A DNA stretch of 64,000 nucleotides from Spirosoma montaniterrae (GTDB lineage Bacteria > Bacteroidota > Bacteroidia > Cytophagales > Spirosomataceae): contig NZ_CP014263.1 in the NCBI RefSeq assembly GCF_001988955.1, positions 620,001 to 684,000 of the forward strand. The letters run 5' to 3'. Shown in pieces: positions 24,509 through 33,192 of the stretch (position 1 is its first letter; each line of letters starts with the position of its first letter). Below the pieces are notes generated by a model that was not told where the DNA came from, did no database searches, and saw only the letters and a list, made by a program, of their open reading frames with translations. Both the position numbers and the translations under genes were made by a program.

Positions 24509-25236
24509 GCCGACTGGCTGATGTAGTCGGTATTTGGCGCGTACACAAACAGGCAGGTGCCGCCTTTTACGGCTTCGATAATACCCTTCGAGTCAGTGTA
24601 GGGAACGGCGGGGCATCCCTGGCTGCGGCCCAGTCGTCCGTTCTTTTTGATCCATTCTTCGCACGCATAATCGGCCCCGTGCAGCACAATATTGCGGTTT
24701 TGCACCTGATCGTTTACGCCTTTTTCCAGTCCTTTCAGTTGCAGAGACAGGCCATGTTTGCCCATGTACGTGCCGAGTGTTCGGTAAAAACCCAAACTGG
24801 TTTGAAACGATGCGTTGACGTTGGAAAAACGCTTTGGAATGAGATCGCCGGAGTTTTGACCGTGCGCAACGTAAGTATTGAACAGTAGTTTTTTGTTCTG
24901 TAAATCAACCACGTAGAACCGTTTTTTTGTCGATGGCTGACTCATGTCAACAATGGAAAGAACCGGTTTTTCGGTGTCCATTTTCTGCCAGCCGCGCAGG
25001 GCGTATTCAAACACATCGCGGTGCAGGCCCATCTGTTCGAGGTTGAGCTGGTCATAAACGGCGAGGTGTCCGGTTGCTTTCGGGGCTACCGGTGCAGTAA
25101 CGTGAATAGCAACCGGCGAACCTTTGGCATCGGAGGGCGTCGGCTTCGACGTAGTTGCGGCCAGATAGATCAGAACCAGACCGGCCAGTGGCAACAACAC
25201 GTTACGCATCGATACGAGCTTCCGTTTGCGAGGCAT
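24478..25236 (-). CDS. Murein L,D-transpeptidase catalytic domain family protein (YkuD_2)
   Basis: 252 residues: signal/anchor helix (about 11-25), a proline-rich linker, then a YkuD_2 domain (about 60-245). The catalytic region reads VLHGADYACEEW ... LGRSQGCPAVPY, with His and Cys in the order of this subfamily and Gln replacing the usual His of SHGC. It would act on the peptide stems of peptidoglycan in the periplasm. Tail-to-tail overlap of 31 bp with the transpeptidase gene at 23300 places two different families of the same activity together. Confidence 0.88.
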   Translation of the reverse strand: MPRKRKLVSMRNVLLPLAGLVLIYLAATTSKPTPSDAKGSPVAIHVTAPVAPKATGHLAVYDQLNLEQMGLHRDVFEYALRGWQKMDTEKPVLSIVDMSQPSTKKRFYVVDLQNKKLLFNTYVAHGQNSGDLIPKRFSNVNASFQTSLGFYRTLGTYMGKHGLSLQLKGLEKGVNDQVQNRNIVLHGADYACEEWIKKNGRLGRSQGCPAVPYTDSKGIIEAVKGGTCLFVYAPNTDYISQSAYLASPYTSL

Positions 25237-25261
25237 TGTTACAAAGTTGGGTTAGCGGTTA

Positions 25262-25294
25262 AAAATGTAGATCAACGGTAAACAACGATACAAA
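25262..25294 (-). promoter_or_regulatory. Putative promoter of the YkuD_2 gene
   Basis: Reverse strand: TTTG (25291-25294), a 21-nt spacer, then TACATTTT (25262-25269), close to the Bacteroidota TTTG / TAnnTTTG pair. It lies about 26 bp before the start codon. Confidence 0.4.
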
Positions 25295-25404
25295 AGCAGA
25301 ACGAAAATCTGTCGAAATTTGTCCCAAATCGAGGGTGAAAGTACGCGAAAAGTCCTACTTCTGCAAGCTGATTTGCCTGCCGTTCTCCCATTTTCCATTC
25401 CGCT

Positions 25405-26151
25405 ATGACTCCTTACGAACAGGCCGTGCGCACCGAACTTGCCCGCTGGCAACGCGCCATGCAACAATCACCGTCGGGATTCAGTCGGCTGTCGACAACC
25501 ATCCAACGGCGTATTAACCGGCTCATTCCGCAGGGTATTCACGATGTCATTACGGCAGCTATCAAACAAATGACCAGGGCGGTACTATACGGTGCCGAAT
25601 ACCTGACGTCTGAACCTGCTACCGATCTCACTCTCACCGAGCGCGATGCCGCCGTAGCAACCCGAATCGACTGGTATCGGAAGGCGGGGGCGGCAGAGGG
25701 GGGCGTGATGGGCGCGGGCGGTTTTGCGCTGGCCTTAGCCGATTTTCCGCTGTTACTGAGCCTGAAAATGAAGCTGTTGTTCGATATTGCCGCGCTATAC
25801 GGCTTCCGAACCAGCGACTACCGCGAACGGGTATTTATGCTCTATGTGTTCCAGTTGGCGTTTTCCAGCCAGGACCGACGACAGGCAACGTACCGACTTC
25901 TGGCCGACTGGCAAAGCCACAGCCAGCAATTGCCCGACGACATTAATCAGTTCGACTGGCAGACTTTCCAGCAGGAATACCGCGACTACATCGACCTAGC
26001 CAAACTGGCCCAGTTGATTCCCGGCATCGGTGCCGCCGTTGGACTGGTAGTCAACTACCGGCTTATCAGCCACTTAGGCCGCACCGCCATGAACGCCTAC
26101 CGTATGCGGCTCATTGCCGGAAGTAACGCGGCTGGAAAGCGGCTTATATAG
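25405..26151 (+). CDS. EcsC family protein
   Basis: 248 residues matching the EcsC family: a central glycine-rich hydrophobic block (GGVMGAGGFALALADFPLLLSLKMKLLFDIAALYGF) and a C-terminal PGIGAAVGLVVNYRLISHLGRTAMNAYRMRLI. The family is named after a Bacillus gene in an ABC-transporter operon and has no firm biochemical role; it may associate with membranes. The gene stands alone, divergent from the YkuD_2 gene and convergent with the DUF2834 gene. Confidence 0.85.
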   Translation: MTPYEQAVRTELARWQRAMQQSPSGFSRLSTTIQRRINRLIPQGIHDVITAAIKQMTRAVLYGAEYLTSEPATDLTLTERDAAVATRIDWYRKAGAAEGGVMGAGGFALALADFPLLLSLKMKLLFDIAALYGFRTSDYRERVFMLYVFQLAFSSQDRRQATYRLLADWQSHSQQLPDDINQFDWQTFQQEYRDYIDLAKLAQLIPGIGAAVGLVVNYRLISHLGRTAMNAYRMRLIAGSNAAGKRLI

Positions 26152-26160
26152 GATAGTAAG

Positions 26161-26475
26161 TCACTTGGCTCGTTCTCGGAGATATAGAAACAACGGTAAA
26201 CCCGCAGAACCGCCGACAACTACGCTGGCTATGTAGCAAAGCCATCGCTCCGTTTGGCTAAGTCGATGGCCTTCGGCAGTAATGAATACCAGAATTACCG
26301 CCACTGATACGAAAACATCCCAACCAAAAAAAGACGAAATCCGATTAATCCAGAGTTGCTCAAAGAACAATGGGAAATTGAAACCATGTTCAAGCAGAAA
26401 CGGAATAAATTGCGATAGTGGAAGAACGGTACCGGCAATGAAGCCCAGAAGATACAGGTTTTTGAGGCTCATCAT
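26161..26475 (-). CDS. DUF2834 family membrane protein
   Basis: 104 residues from the ATG at 26475 (a second ATG is at 26472; the open frame reaches a GTG at 26526 that overlaps the pump stop). Three hydrophobic helices and the family pattern LPLSQFIPFLLEHGFNFPLFFEQLW ... ISSFFGWDVFVSVAVILVFITAEG point to DUF2834, whose function is unknown. It follows the RND-TolC fusion gene on the same strand and is probably on the same transcript. Confidence 0.75.
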   Translation of the reverse strand: MMSLKNLYLLGFIAGTVLPLSQFIPFLLEHGFNFPLFFEQLWINRISSFFGWDVFVSVAVILVFITAEGHRLSQTERWLCYIASVVVGGSAGLPLFLYLRERAK

Positions 26476-26522
26476 TCTACTCTGTTTTTTTGATAAATAA
26501 TTGGTCTTGGCCTTTAATTGTT

Positions 26523-29500
26523 TCACTCAATTTTCCCCGTTGCTTTTTCCAAATCGACTGTAGCCACCAGCAGGTCATAAATGGCCTGAATGCGGTTGCT
26601 CTGAGCTTGCCGCAGGGCTAGTTCAACGTCGGTGAGGTCGGTGAATTTTGCCAGTCCCTGCTGATAGCGGCTGCGGGTCTGGGCATAGCTGCGTTCGGCG
26701 GCCCGAACCACGGTATTTTGGCTACGCAGCCGGTCGCGGCTTTCGGCCTGTGCATCGAGTGCGGCCTGTACCTCGTTCGTAATCAGTCGTTTGGTGTAAC
26801 GAAGTTGCTCCTGCGTTTGGTCGTAGGCCAGCCGTGCCTGCCGGATTTTGGGCGACGTTGTCGGGTTCCAGAGCGGGATGTTCAGTTGTAAACCCATAAA
26901 TGCCACGAAAGGCCATTGGCTGCCCCGAAAATCGAAACTGTTCAACTGCGCCAGCGTACTTGCCTGCCCAATCAAACTCAGCGTAGGTAGTCGGCGAATG
27001 CGTTCGGCTTCGGTTTGTTGCTGCGTTTGGTCGAGCGAGAGCCGCAACTGCCGCAGTTCGGGTCGGTGGCTGAGTGCCTGTGCTACCGTGCCGGTGTCGT
27101 CGGTCAGGGCGTCGAAAGCTGTTTGTTCAGAACTGGCGGGCAAAGCGAGTGAATCGGTCAGCGTGAGGGGTGTATTGGCGTCGAAACCAAGCAAAACGCC
27201 GAGTTGGTTGGTTAGCAGCCGCCAGGTACGGTCGAGTTTCGAGAGGTTGGGTCTTAGATTTTCGACTTCCACAAATGCCCGGAGCGTATCGGCGTCGGTA
27301 GCTAACTGCGTGTTGTATCGGCTCCGGCTTTCGGCCAGCAGTGTTTGCGCCCGGTTCATGCTTTTGAGCAGCAGACTACGCTGTTCTTTGAGTAGCAATG
27401 CATTCAGGTACAGCTTTTTAGCTTCCGTGATTTGCCGCAGTGTTGTTGCCCGAAGCGTTTCGTCGGCAACCTGCCGGGCGGTTTGTGCCTGCCGTTTGGC
27501 AAGTTTCAAATCGGGCTGAAGCAGCGGCATTGCCAGATTGACGGCTCCGGTGTAAGCGTGGGTCAGAGCCGCTTCTACGGGCGTCAACCGGCCATTGTCG
27601 AAGGCGAACGCCCCTGTGTTGGGGTCGATGGTAAAAGCCGGGAAAAAGAACACCGGTTTTTTGATATTATACTGATACGACCCCTGCGCGTTGAGCGTTG
27701 GCCACCAGTTTCGCCGAACTTCATCGAGCCGCGCATCGGCCCGCAACCCGTCGTACTGAGCCGCCCGTACCTCGCCGTTTTTCTGTTGAATAAGCCGGGG
27801 AATTTGCTGGAGAGAGAGGTTGACCTGCGCCGACGCACCGCTACCTGCCAGCAGCACCAGCATAAGTCCGGCTGCCACTGGTTTTGCCAGTTTGCTACCC
27901 GGCACCTTGCTATTCACGTAGGATGCCAGCCGCGCAAAATAGACATACATCACCGGCACGAACACGAGCGTCAGAAACATCGAACTGCTCAGGCCACCGA
28001 TGAGTGCCCACGCCAGACCGGTTTTGAGTTCGGCACCGGGGCCGGTTGCCAGCGCAATGGGCAGCATCCCGATTACCATTGCTAGCGTAGTCATCAAAAT
28101 CGGGCGTAGGCGGGTGTGTCCGGCGTCGAGCAGAGCCGTAATCAGCGTCAGCCCGTTTTCGCGGTTTTCGTTCGTGCGTTCGACTAATAGAATGGCGTTT
28201 TTGGCGACCAAGCCGAGCATCATAATCAGACCGAGAATCGAAAAAACATTGAGCGAATTCATGGTCAACGCCAGCGCAAGCAATGCACCGATGATGGCAA
28301 CGGGAATGGAAAAAAGCACGACGAACGGGTATAGCCACGAGTTGTAGAGAGCCACCATGATGAGGTACATAAATAGGATAGCCGCGCCGAATACGAAGCC
28401 GAGTTTGCCGAACGAATCGTCCTGTAATTCAAGGTCTCCACCATACGTAATCCGCACGTCGGTTGGCAGATTTAGCCGCGATACGACCTGCTTGATGCGT
28501 TCGCCAACGTCGCCAACGGGTCGCCCGATTACCTGTGCGTACAGCGTTACGGCGTTGCTGCGGTCTTTGCGCTCGAGTACAGCGGGCATAAACTCCTCCC
28601 GAATATCGGCCACCTGACTCAACCGTATCGGTTGCCCCGACGCGCTCATCAACGACAGTCGCCGGAGTTGGTCGGTGCGGCTCCGGTCAGCTTCGAGCAG
28701 CCGCACGCGAACGGTAATCGAATTGTCGTTTTGCAGAATTTTCAGGTCGTCGTACCCCGCCAGCGCAGTACGGATGGCCCCGCCAACAATCTCGGTGGTC
28801 AGGCCGTAGCGGGCCACTTTTTCGCGGTCTAAGTTGAGTTGGACTTCCGGTTTCAGACTCTCGCCCGACAGCCGGATGTCTGCCGTACCCGGAATCTGCC
28901 GCACCGCTTGGGCCAGCCGACGCGACTGTTTTTGTACCTCATCCCGATTTGTGCCATTGACAATCAGGATAATAGGCGTACTGGCATCAGACCCCAAAAT
29001 ACCGATAGGCGATACGCGAACGCGCAAACCCGGCTCCTGCGCCATAATTTCTTTAACCTGCCGCGACAACTCGGCCAGTGTTTTGGTGCGCTGCTGATTG
29101 GGCGTGAACGTTAGGTTCAGTTCGAGCGTGTTGGTGGTTGGAATACCGAATCCGTCGGGATTTGCGCCCACGTTCGTAAAGATTTTCACGACTTCAGGAA
29201 TCCGGCGAATCTGCGTTTCAAGCCGTTTGGCAACGGCGTCGGTCTGGGCGAGGTTGGTGCCGTCGGGCAATTGTGCTATCACCTGCACTTCGCCTTTGTC
29301 GGCGGGGGCCGTAAACTCGCTGCCGACAAACCCTGCCATCGGCAACGAGAGCGAGCCTGCGAACAACGCCAGCACCAGCCCGACAACCGTTTTGCGGTGG
29401 CTCAACGCCCACGTCAGCAACGCCCGATACTGCCTGCTCAGCCGTTCGTACTGCTGCTCGAACCACAGCCCGAACCGACCCATCAGGGTTTGATTGGTCA

Positions 29501-30983
29501 GGTGTTCCAGCCTGCCAAACCGCGACGCGATCATGGGCGTGAGCGTAAACGAAACCAGCAGGCTGAACAGCGTAGAAATCACGACTACGAGCGCAAACTC
29601 GCGCATCAAATCGCCAATCAGGCCCGGCGCCAGCGACAATGGCACAAATACGACCACGTCGACGAGCGTGATTGCCACAGCCGCAAAGCCAATTTCGGTG
29701 CGTCCATCAAACGCGGCCTGCATCCTGTCTTTGCCTTTTTCCATGTGCTGGTAGATGCTTTCGAGTACCACAATCGAGTCATCGACCAGAATGCCAACCA
29801 CCAGCGACAGGGCCAGCAGCGTGAGCAGGTTGAGCGAGAAACCCAGCAAAAACATAAAGACGAACGTAGATAGCAGCGAGGCCGGAATGGCAACCATCAC
29901 AATCAGCGACGACCGCAAACTGTGCAGAAACACGAACATCACCAGCGCAACCAACCCGATTGCCAGACCCAGATCGACATTTACGGCATGGGCCGCTGCC
30001 AGCGTAAACTCCGAACCGTCCTGTGCCACGTCGAACCGTAGTCCCCGCGCCGAATAGTCGCTTTGCAGGGTTTGCATTTCGGCCCGCACAGCCTCGCTCA
30101 CGGCCACGTTATTAGCTCCGGACTGCTTCGTAACCAATAAACCAACGGACGATTTGCCGTTGTAGCGGTTGATGTTTTCCACCTCTTTCGCGCCCGCCCG
30201 AATGGTTGCTACGTCGCCTAATCGGATTTTGGCTCCGTTTGGCGCGGTGGCAATGACAACGTCGCGCAGGCGGTTGAGATCGTCGGTTTTGCCGACTACG
30301 CGCACCGAAAACAGGGCGTCGCGGTCTTTGACGCTGCCCGCCGGTACATTCAGGTTGGCCTGCCGCAACGCGTCTGTCACCTGTAAAATCGATAACCGAC
30401 GTTCGTCTAAAGCGCGGGCGTTGAGACTAACCGACACCTCTGTTTCGGGCAGGCCCACGAAGTTGATTTGTCCCACGCCCGGCACCTGCGCCAGCCGGGG
30501 TTTGATCTGATTTTTGAGCAACGTGCCGAGTTCGAGCGGGGGCAGCGTGCTGGTAATTGCCACGCGCAACACGGGCAAATCGGCCAGCGAATACTTACTG
30601 ACCTGAGGTGTTTTGCTACCAGCAGGCAACGTCGAGACAATGTCATTGACGCGTCGCTGGGCTTCCTGCAACGCCTTGTCGGGGTCGGCCCCCTGCCGGA
30701 ACTCAACCGTCACGAGCGATACGTTTTCGAGCGACTGCGCCGTAATGCGCTTCACCTTGTCGGCGGTTGAAACGGCTTCTTCGATGGGCCGCGTGATGCC
30801 GGTTTCCAACTCGCCCGGCGAGGCTCCCGGCCAAACCGTCGAGATGGTTACGAAAGGCGTGCTGATGTTGGGCAGCAGTTCGTAGCGCAGTTGGGTGTAT
30901 GAACATACGCCCAGAATGCCCAACGCCAGAAACAGCACAATCACCAGTATGGGCCGGTTTATAGAAAGTTTTGTGAGGTTCAT
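26523..30983 (-). CDS. RND efflux permease fused to a TolC-like outer membrane channel
   Basis: 1486 residues. Residues 1 to about 1030 are a full HAE1/AcrB-like proton-driven pump: LSINRPILVIVLF start, two periplasmic porter repeats, TM4 with VVGILVDDSIVVLESI (the paired Asp of the proton relay) and GLVAKNAILLVERTNENR. After a KPVAAGLMLVLLAGSGASAQ stretch, a signal-peptide-like hinge near residue 1050, the last ~430 residues are an outer membrane efflux protein (LSLQQIPRLIQQKNGEVRAAQ ... ALRQAQSNRIQAIYDLLVATVDLEKATG). The hinge may be cleaved to release the channel. The adaptor gene overlaps its start by 4 bp. Confidence 0.93.
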   Translation of the reverse strand: MNLTKLSINRPILVIVLFLALGILGVCSYTQLRYELLPNISTPFVTISTVWPGASPGELETGITRPIEEAVSTADKVKRITAQSLENVSLVTVEFRQGADPDKALQEAQRRVNDIVSTLPAGSKTPQVSKYSLADLPVLRVAITSTLPPLELGTLLKNQIKPRLAQVPGVGQINFVGLPETEVSVSLNARALDERRLSILQVTDALRQANLNVPAGSVKDRDALFSVRVVGKTDDLNRLRDVVIATAPNGAKIRLGDVATIRAGAKEVENINRYNGKSSVGLLVTKQSGANNVAVSEAVRAEMQTLQSDYSARGLRFDVAQDGSEFTLAAAHAVNVDLGLAIGLVALVMFVFLHSLRSSLIVMVAIPASLLSTFVFMFLLGFSLNLLTLLALSLVVGILVDDSIVVLESIYQHMEKGKDRMQAAFDGRTEIGFAAVAITLVDVVVFVPLSLAPGLIGDLMREFALVVVISTLFSLLVSFTLTPMIASRFGRLEHLTNQTLMGRFGLWFEQQYERLSRQYRALLTWALSHRKTVVGLVLALFAGSLSLPMAGFVGSEFTAPADKGEVQVIAQLPDGTNLAQTDAVAKRLETQIRRIPEVVKIFTNVGANPDGFGIPTTNTLELNLTFTPNQQRTKTLAELSRQVKEIMAQEPGLRVRVSPIGILGSDASTPIILIVNGTNRDEVQKQSRRLAQAVRQIPGTADIRLSGESLKPEVQLNLDREKVARYGLTTEIVGGAIRTALAGYDDLKILQNDNSITVRVRLLEADRSRTDQLRRLSLMSASGQPIRLSQVADIREEFMPAVLERKDRSNAVTLYAQVIGRPVGDVGERIKQVVSRLNLPTDVRITYGGDLELQDDSFGKLGFVFGAAILFMYLIMVALYNSWLYPFVVLFSIPVAIIGALLALALTMNSLNVFSILGLIMMLGLVAKNAILLVERTNENRENGLTLITALLDAGHTRLRPILMTTLAMVIGMLPIALATGPGAELKTGLAWALIGGLSSSMFLTLVFVPVMYVYFARLASYVNSKVPGSKLAKPVAAGLMLVLLAGSGASAQVNLSLQQIPRLIQQKNGEVRAAQYDGLRADARLDEVRRNWWPTLNAQGSYQYNIKKPVFFFPAFTIDPNTGAFAFDNGRLTPVEAALTHAYTGAVNLAMPLLQPDLKLAKRQAQTARQVADETLRATTLRQITEAKKLYLNALLLKEQRSLLLKSMNRAQTLLAESRSRYNTQLATDADTLRAFVEVENLRPNLSKLDRTWRLLTNQLGVLLGFDANTPLTLTDSLALPASSEQTAFDALTDDTGTVAQALSHRPELRQLRLSLDQTQQQTEAERIRRLPTLSLIGQASTLAQLNSFDFRGSQWPFVAFMGLQLNIPLWNPTTSPKIRQARLAYDQTQEQLRYTKRLITNEVQAALDAQAESRDRLRSQNTVVRAAERSYAQTRSRYQQGLAKFTDLTDVELALRQAQSNRIQAIYDLLVATVDLEKATGKIE

Positions 30984-32047
30984 TGTATGTTGACGTTTAG
31001 CCCATTCCGCAATCCATTTGACCCGCTCGTAACAACCTGATCGCCAGTTTTTAAGCCGCTTTCAACGATGATGCTGGTGCCAACAATGTCGCCGGTTTGA
31101 ATGGATCGAAGCCGAACCCGATTTCCGTGCAGCACATACACGGCGGGCCTATCGGTGCCGGGCACGAGGGCCGTGCGAGGAATGGTCAGGGCGGGGGCGG
31201 CAACTGTTTCGGTGCGACTCACGCGGGCGGTCATGCCCACGCGCAGGGGGGCATTGGGGTGGTTGTTTGCTACCCGGATTTCGACCGGAAACGTACCGGC
31301 TGCGGAGTTGGCCGCGTCGCCCCCCTTTAGCCCAACGTGATGAACCATACCCGTGAACGCCCGATTCGGATAGGCTTCAAACCGCACCCGAACCGACCGG
31401 CCAACGGGCCAGTTGGTTAGCTCGACTTCGGGGATATTGACCGTTATTTTCACTGCCGACACGTCGGTGATGGTCGCCAGCGGAGTGCCGGGGGCGATGT
31501 ACATACCCCGTTCGATGGGCTTTTCGGTGATGGTGCCGCCAATCGGAGCCTTCACCACCGATTCGCTCAGTTGTTTTTGCAGCGTAGTGATTTGTAGTTC
31601 GGCGTTGCGGACCTGTAGCCGTGCCGTTTCGACCTCGGTGGCAGTCGCGTTGTTTTCGCGTTGCAGCGTCTCGTAGCGCGTGAGGTCTTGCCGGGCTTTG
31701 GTAAGCGTTGCTTCGGCTACGGCCAGCGATGCCCGGTTCACGTCTGAATCGACCGTAAGCAGGATTTGTCCGGTCCGCACCGGCCCGTTCAGCCGGATAT
31801 TCAGCGACCGAACGATGCCCTGTGTAGTGGCTGTCATGGGAACTTCGCGCCAGAACGTACTGGTGCCAACGTATTCCGTTTCCGTCGTAAACGTTTGCCG
31901 ACGAACGGGGGTTACGGCAACCGTAACGGGCAGAGGGCGCGATGCCGCCTGTACCTGAAGCTGTCTGGTTTGTTGATTGTGCGCGAGCCAGGCTCCGATG
32001 CCTGCCAGTACCGCCACCAGCCCGATTATCCAACGAAATGTTTTCAT
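30980..32047 (-). CDS. RND efflux periplasmic adaptor (membrane fusion protein)
   Basis: 355 residues: membrane anchor (about 5-22), a barrel-sandwich/lipoyl half (VPMTATTQGIVRSLNIRLNGPVRTGQILLTVD), a helical hairpin (about 105-160), and the second half with VVKAPIGGTITEKPIERGMYIAPGTPLATI, followed by the beta barrel and membrane-proximal domain (VPGTDRPAVYVLHGNRVRLRSIQTG). It links the pump to its channel in the periplasm. The stop overlaps the pump start by ATGA, so the two are translationally coupled. Substrate of the system is not evident. Confidence 0.93.
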   Translation of the reverse strand: MKTFRWIIGLVAVLAGIGAWLAHNQQTRQLQVQAASRPLPVTVAVTPVRRQTFTTETEYVGTSTFWREVPMTATTQGIVRSLNIRLNGPVRTGQILLTVDSDVNRASLAVAEATLTKARQDLTRYETLQRENNATATEVETARLQVRNAELQITTLQKQLSESVVKAPIGGTITEKPIERGMYIAPGTPLATITDVSAVKITVNIPEVELTNWPVGRSVRVRFEAYPNRAFTGMVHHVGLKGGDAANSAAGTFPVEIRVANNHPNAPLRVGMTARVSRTETVAAPALTIPRTALVPGTDRPAVYVLHGNRVRLRSIQTGDIVGTSIIVESGLKTGDQVVTSGSNGLRNGLNVNIQ

Positions 32048-32240
32048 TCGATTTGTTTCCGTTTGTTTGACGGAACAAACCTATTCATGCGTGTCTGCGT
32101 GGCTGGTCGAAAGCAAACCGATCCGTAGAAATTGACGACCGAACCGTAGTACTGGTACTCTAAATCTTGTGGTCTTTAGGTCGGAAAATCGGGGTTGTAT
32201 ATCCGTGTAAATCGTGTTGTGAATCCGGCAGCAAGAAACG

Positions 32241-32276
32241 AAAAAAGCCTGATTTACAACAGAATCAGGCTTTTTT
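32241..32276. terminator. Bidirectional hairpin terminator
   Basis: AAAAAAGCCTGATT ... AATCAGGCTTTTTT: 14-bp-class arms with A and T runs on both sides, 25 bp after the tRNA-Leu 3' end (reverse strand). It fits a terminator for the tRNA transcript. Confidence 0.8.
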
Positions 32277-32300
32277 CAACAACAATTGTCACATAAGTTG

Positions 32301-32382
32301 TGACCACGGGGAGACTCGAACTCCCATGCCTTGCAGCACCACCCCCTCAAGATGGCGTGTCTACCAGTTTCACCACGTGGCC
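32301..32382 (-). tRNA. tRNA-Leu (anticodon GAG)
   Basis: 82 nt reverse-strand cloverleaf: acceptor GGCCACG/CGTGGTC with discriminator A; D arm GGTGAAACTGGTAGACAC; anticodon stem CCATC/GGTGG with loop TTGAGGG, giving GAG at 34-36; a long variable arm (TGCTGCAAGGCA) as expected for class II; T arm GGGAG-TTCGAGT-CTCCC. Reads CUC/CUU leucine codons. CCA is not encoded. Confidence 0.95.
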
Positions 32383-32547
32383 GGAATCGCATAGGCTATT
32401 TTGCCATTGCGGGTGCAAATATAGCAAATCGCCTGTCTATTGCCAAGTGAGCGTTGAATCTTTTGATTTTTCAGATGCATTGTGCGATGAATCGGGCAAA
32501 ATTTCGTACTTTTATCTTACCAAACCAGTGTAAACAGCCAATATAGT

Positions 32548-32973
32548 ATGGCCTTAGAATTAGTCGGAAAACTCGTAAAAGTGCTGCCCGAAGTGACGGG
32601 GCAGAGCCAGAAAGGACCCTGGAATAAACAGGAATTTGTAATTGAAACGCTCGATAGTCAGTACCCCAAAAAGGTGTGCATGACGGCCTGGGGCGAAAAA
32701 GCAAACGATTTAAAACAATTCGCTGCGGGCGATACCCTGAAAGCAACGTTCAGTGCCGAGTCGCGCGAGTATAACGACCGCTGGTACACCGAACTGCGGG
32801 CCTTCCGTCTCGAATTGGCCGAAGGTGGTGAAAGCACTCCGGCAGCAGGAGGCTATCAGGCTCCGGTCAGCCGCCCGGCTCAGCCAGCCGCCCGTCCGGC
32901 AGCGCAAAGCCAGCCCGCTGGTATGCCATTCAACACCTCGTTTGACGAGGAAAGCAACGATCTGCCTTTTTAA
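32548..32973 (+). CDS. DUF3127 protein, OB-fold with SSB-like acidic tail
   Basis: 141 residues. The first ~95 match DUF3127 (LVGKLVKVLPEVTGQSQKGPW ... FVIETLDSQYPKKVCMTAWGEKANDL), predicted to form an OB-like fold. A low-complexity Pro/Ala/Gln linker follows and the protein ends with DEESNDLPF, very like the acidic tip of single-stranded-DNA-binding protein (DDDIPF) that recruits repair and replication proteins. The combination suggests a nucleic-acid-binding role. It lies between two tRNA genes and is followed by a 35-bp perfect hairpin. Confidence 0.85.
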   Translation: MALELVGKLVKVLPEVTGQSQKGPWNKQEFVIETLDSQYPKKVCMTAWGEKANDLKQFAAGDTLKATFSAESREYNDRWYTELRAFRLELAEGGESTPAAGGYQAPVSRPAQPAARPAAQSQPAGMPFNTSFDEESNDLPF

Positions 32974-32975
32974 AG

Positions 32976-33060
32976 CAGGAGTAAGGTAAAAAAAGGTATA
33001 GGGTGTAAGTACTTCCAGCGAAGTGACTTACACCCTATACCTTTTTTTACCTTACTCCTG
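32976..33060. terminator. 35-bp perfect hairpin between DUF3127 gene and tRNA-Lys
   Basis: Arms 32976-33010 and 33026-33060, perfect, loop 15 nt, starting CAGGAGTAAGGTAAAAAAAG. The arms contain seven A and seven T residues in a row, so transcripts from either side (DUF3127 gene, tRNA-Lys) could end here. Confidence 0.8.
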
Positions 33061-33068
33061 TATTTTTG

Positions 33069-33141
33069 TGATCCGGCTGGGATTCGAACCCAGGACCCAT
33101 ACATTAAAAGTGTATTGCTCTACCAGCTGAGCTACCAGATC
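33069..33141 (-). tRNA. tRNA-Lys (anticodon TTT)
   Basis: 73 nt reverse-strand cloverleaf: acceptor GATCTGG/CCGGATC (with a G-T pair) and discriminator A; D arm GCTCAGCTGGTAGAGC; anticodon stem ATACA/TGTAT with loop CTTTTAA, anticodon TTT; T arm CTGGG-TTCGAAT-CCCAG. CCA is not encoded. Confidence 0.96.
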
Positions 33142-33192
33142 ATTAGCGAAATGCAGTGCAAAATTATGGCTCCGTAGCTCAAAAAACAAGCG

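Noticed and set aside
26476..26526. GTG start of the DUF2834 gene at 26526 overlapping the pump stop
   Set aside because: It would add 17 polar residues absent from the family length of about 100; the ATG at 26475 fits better, although translational coupling cannot be excluded.
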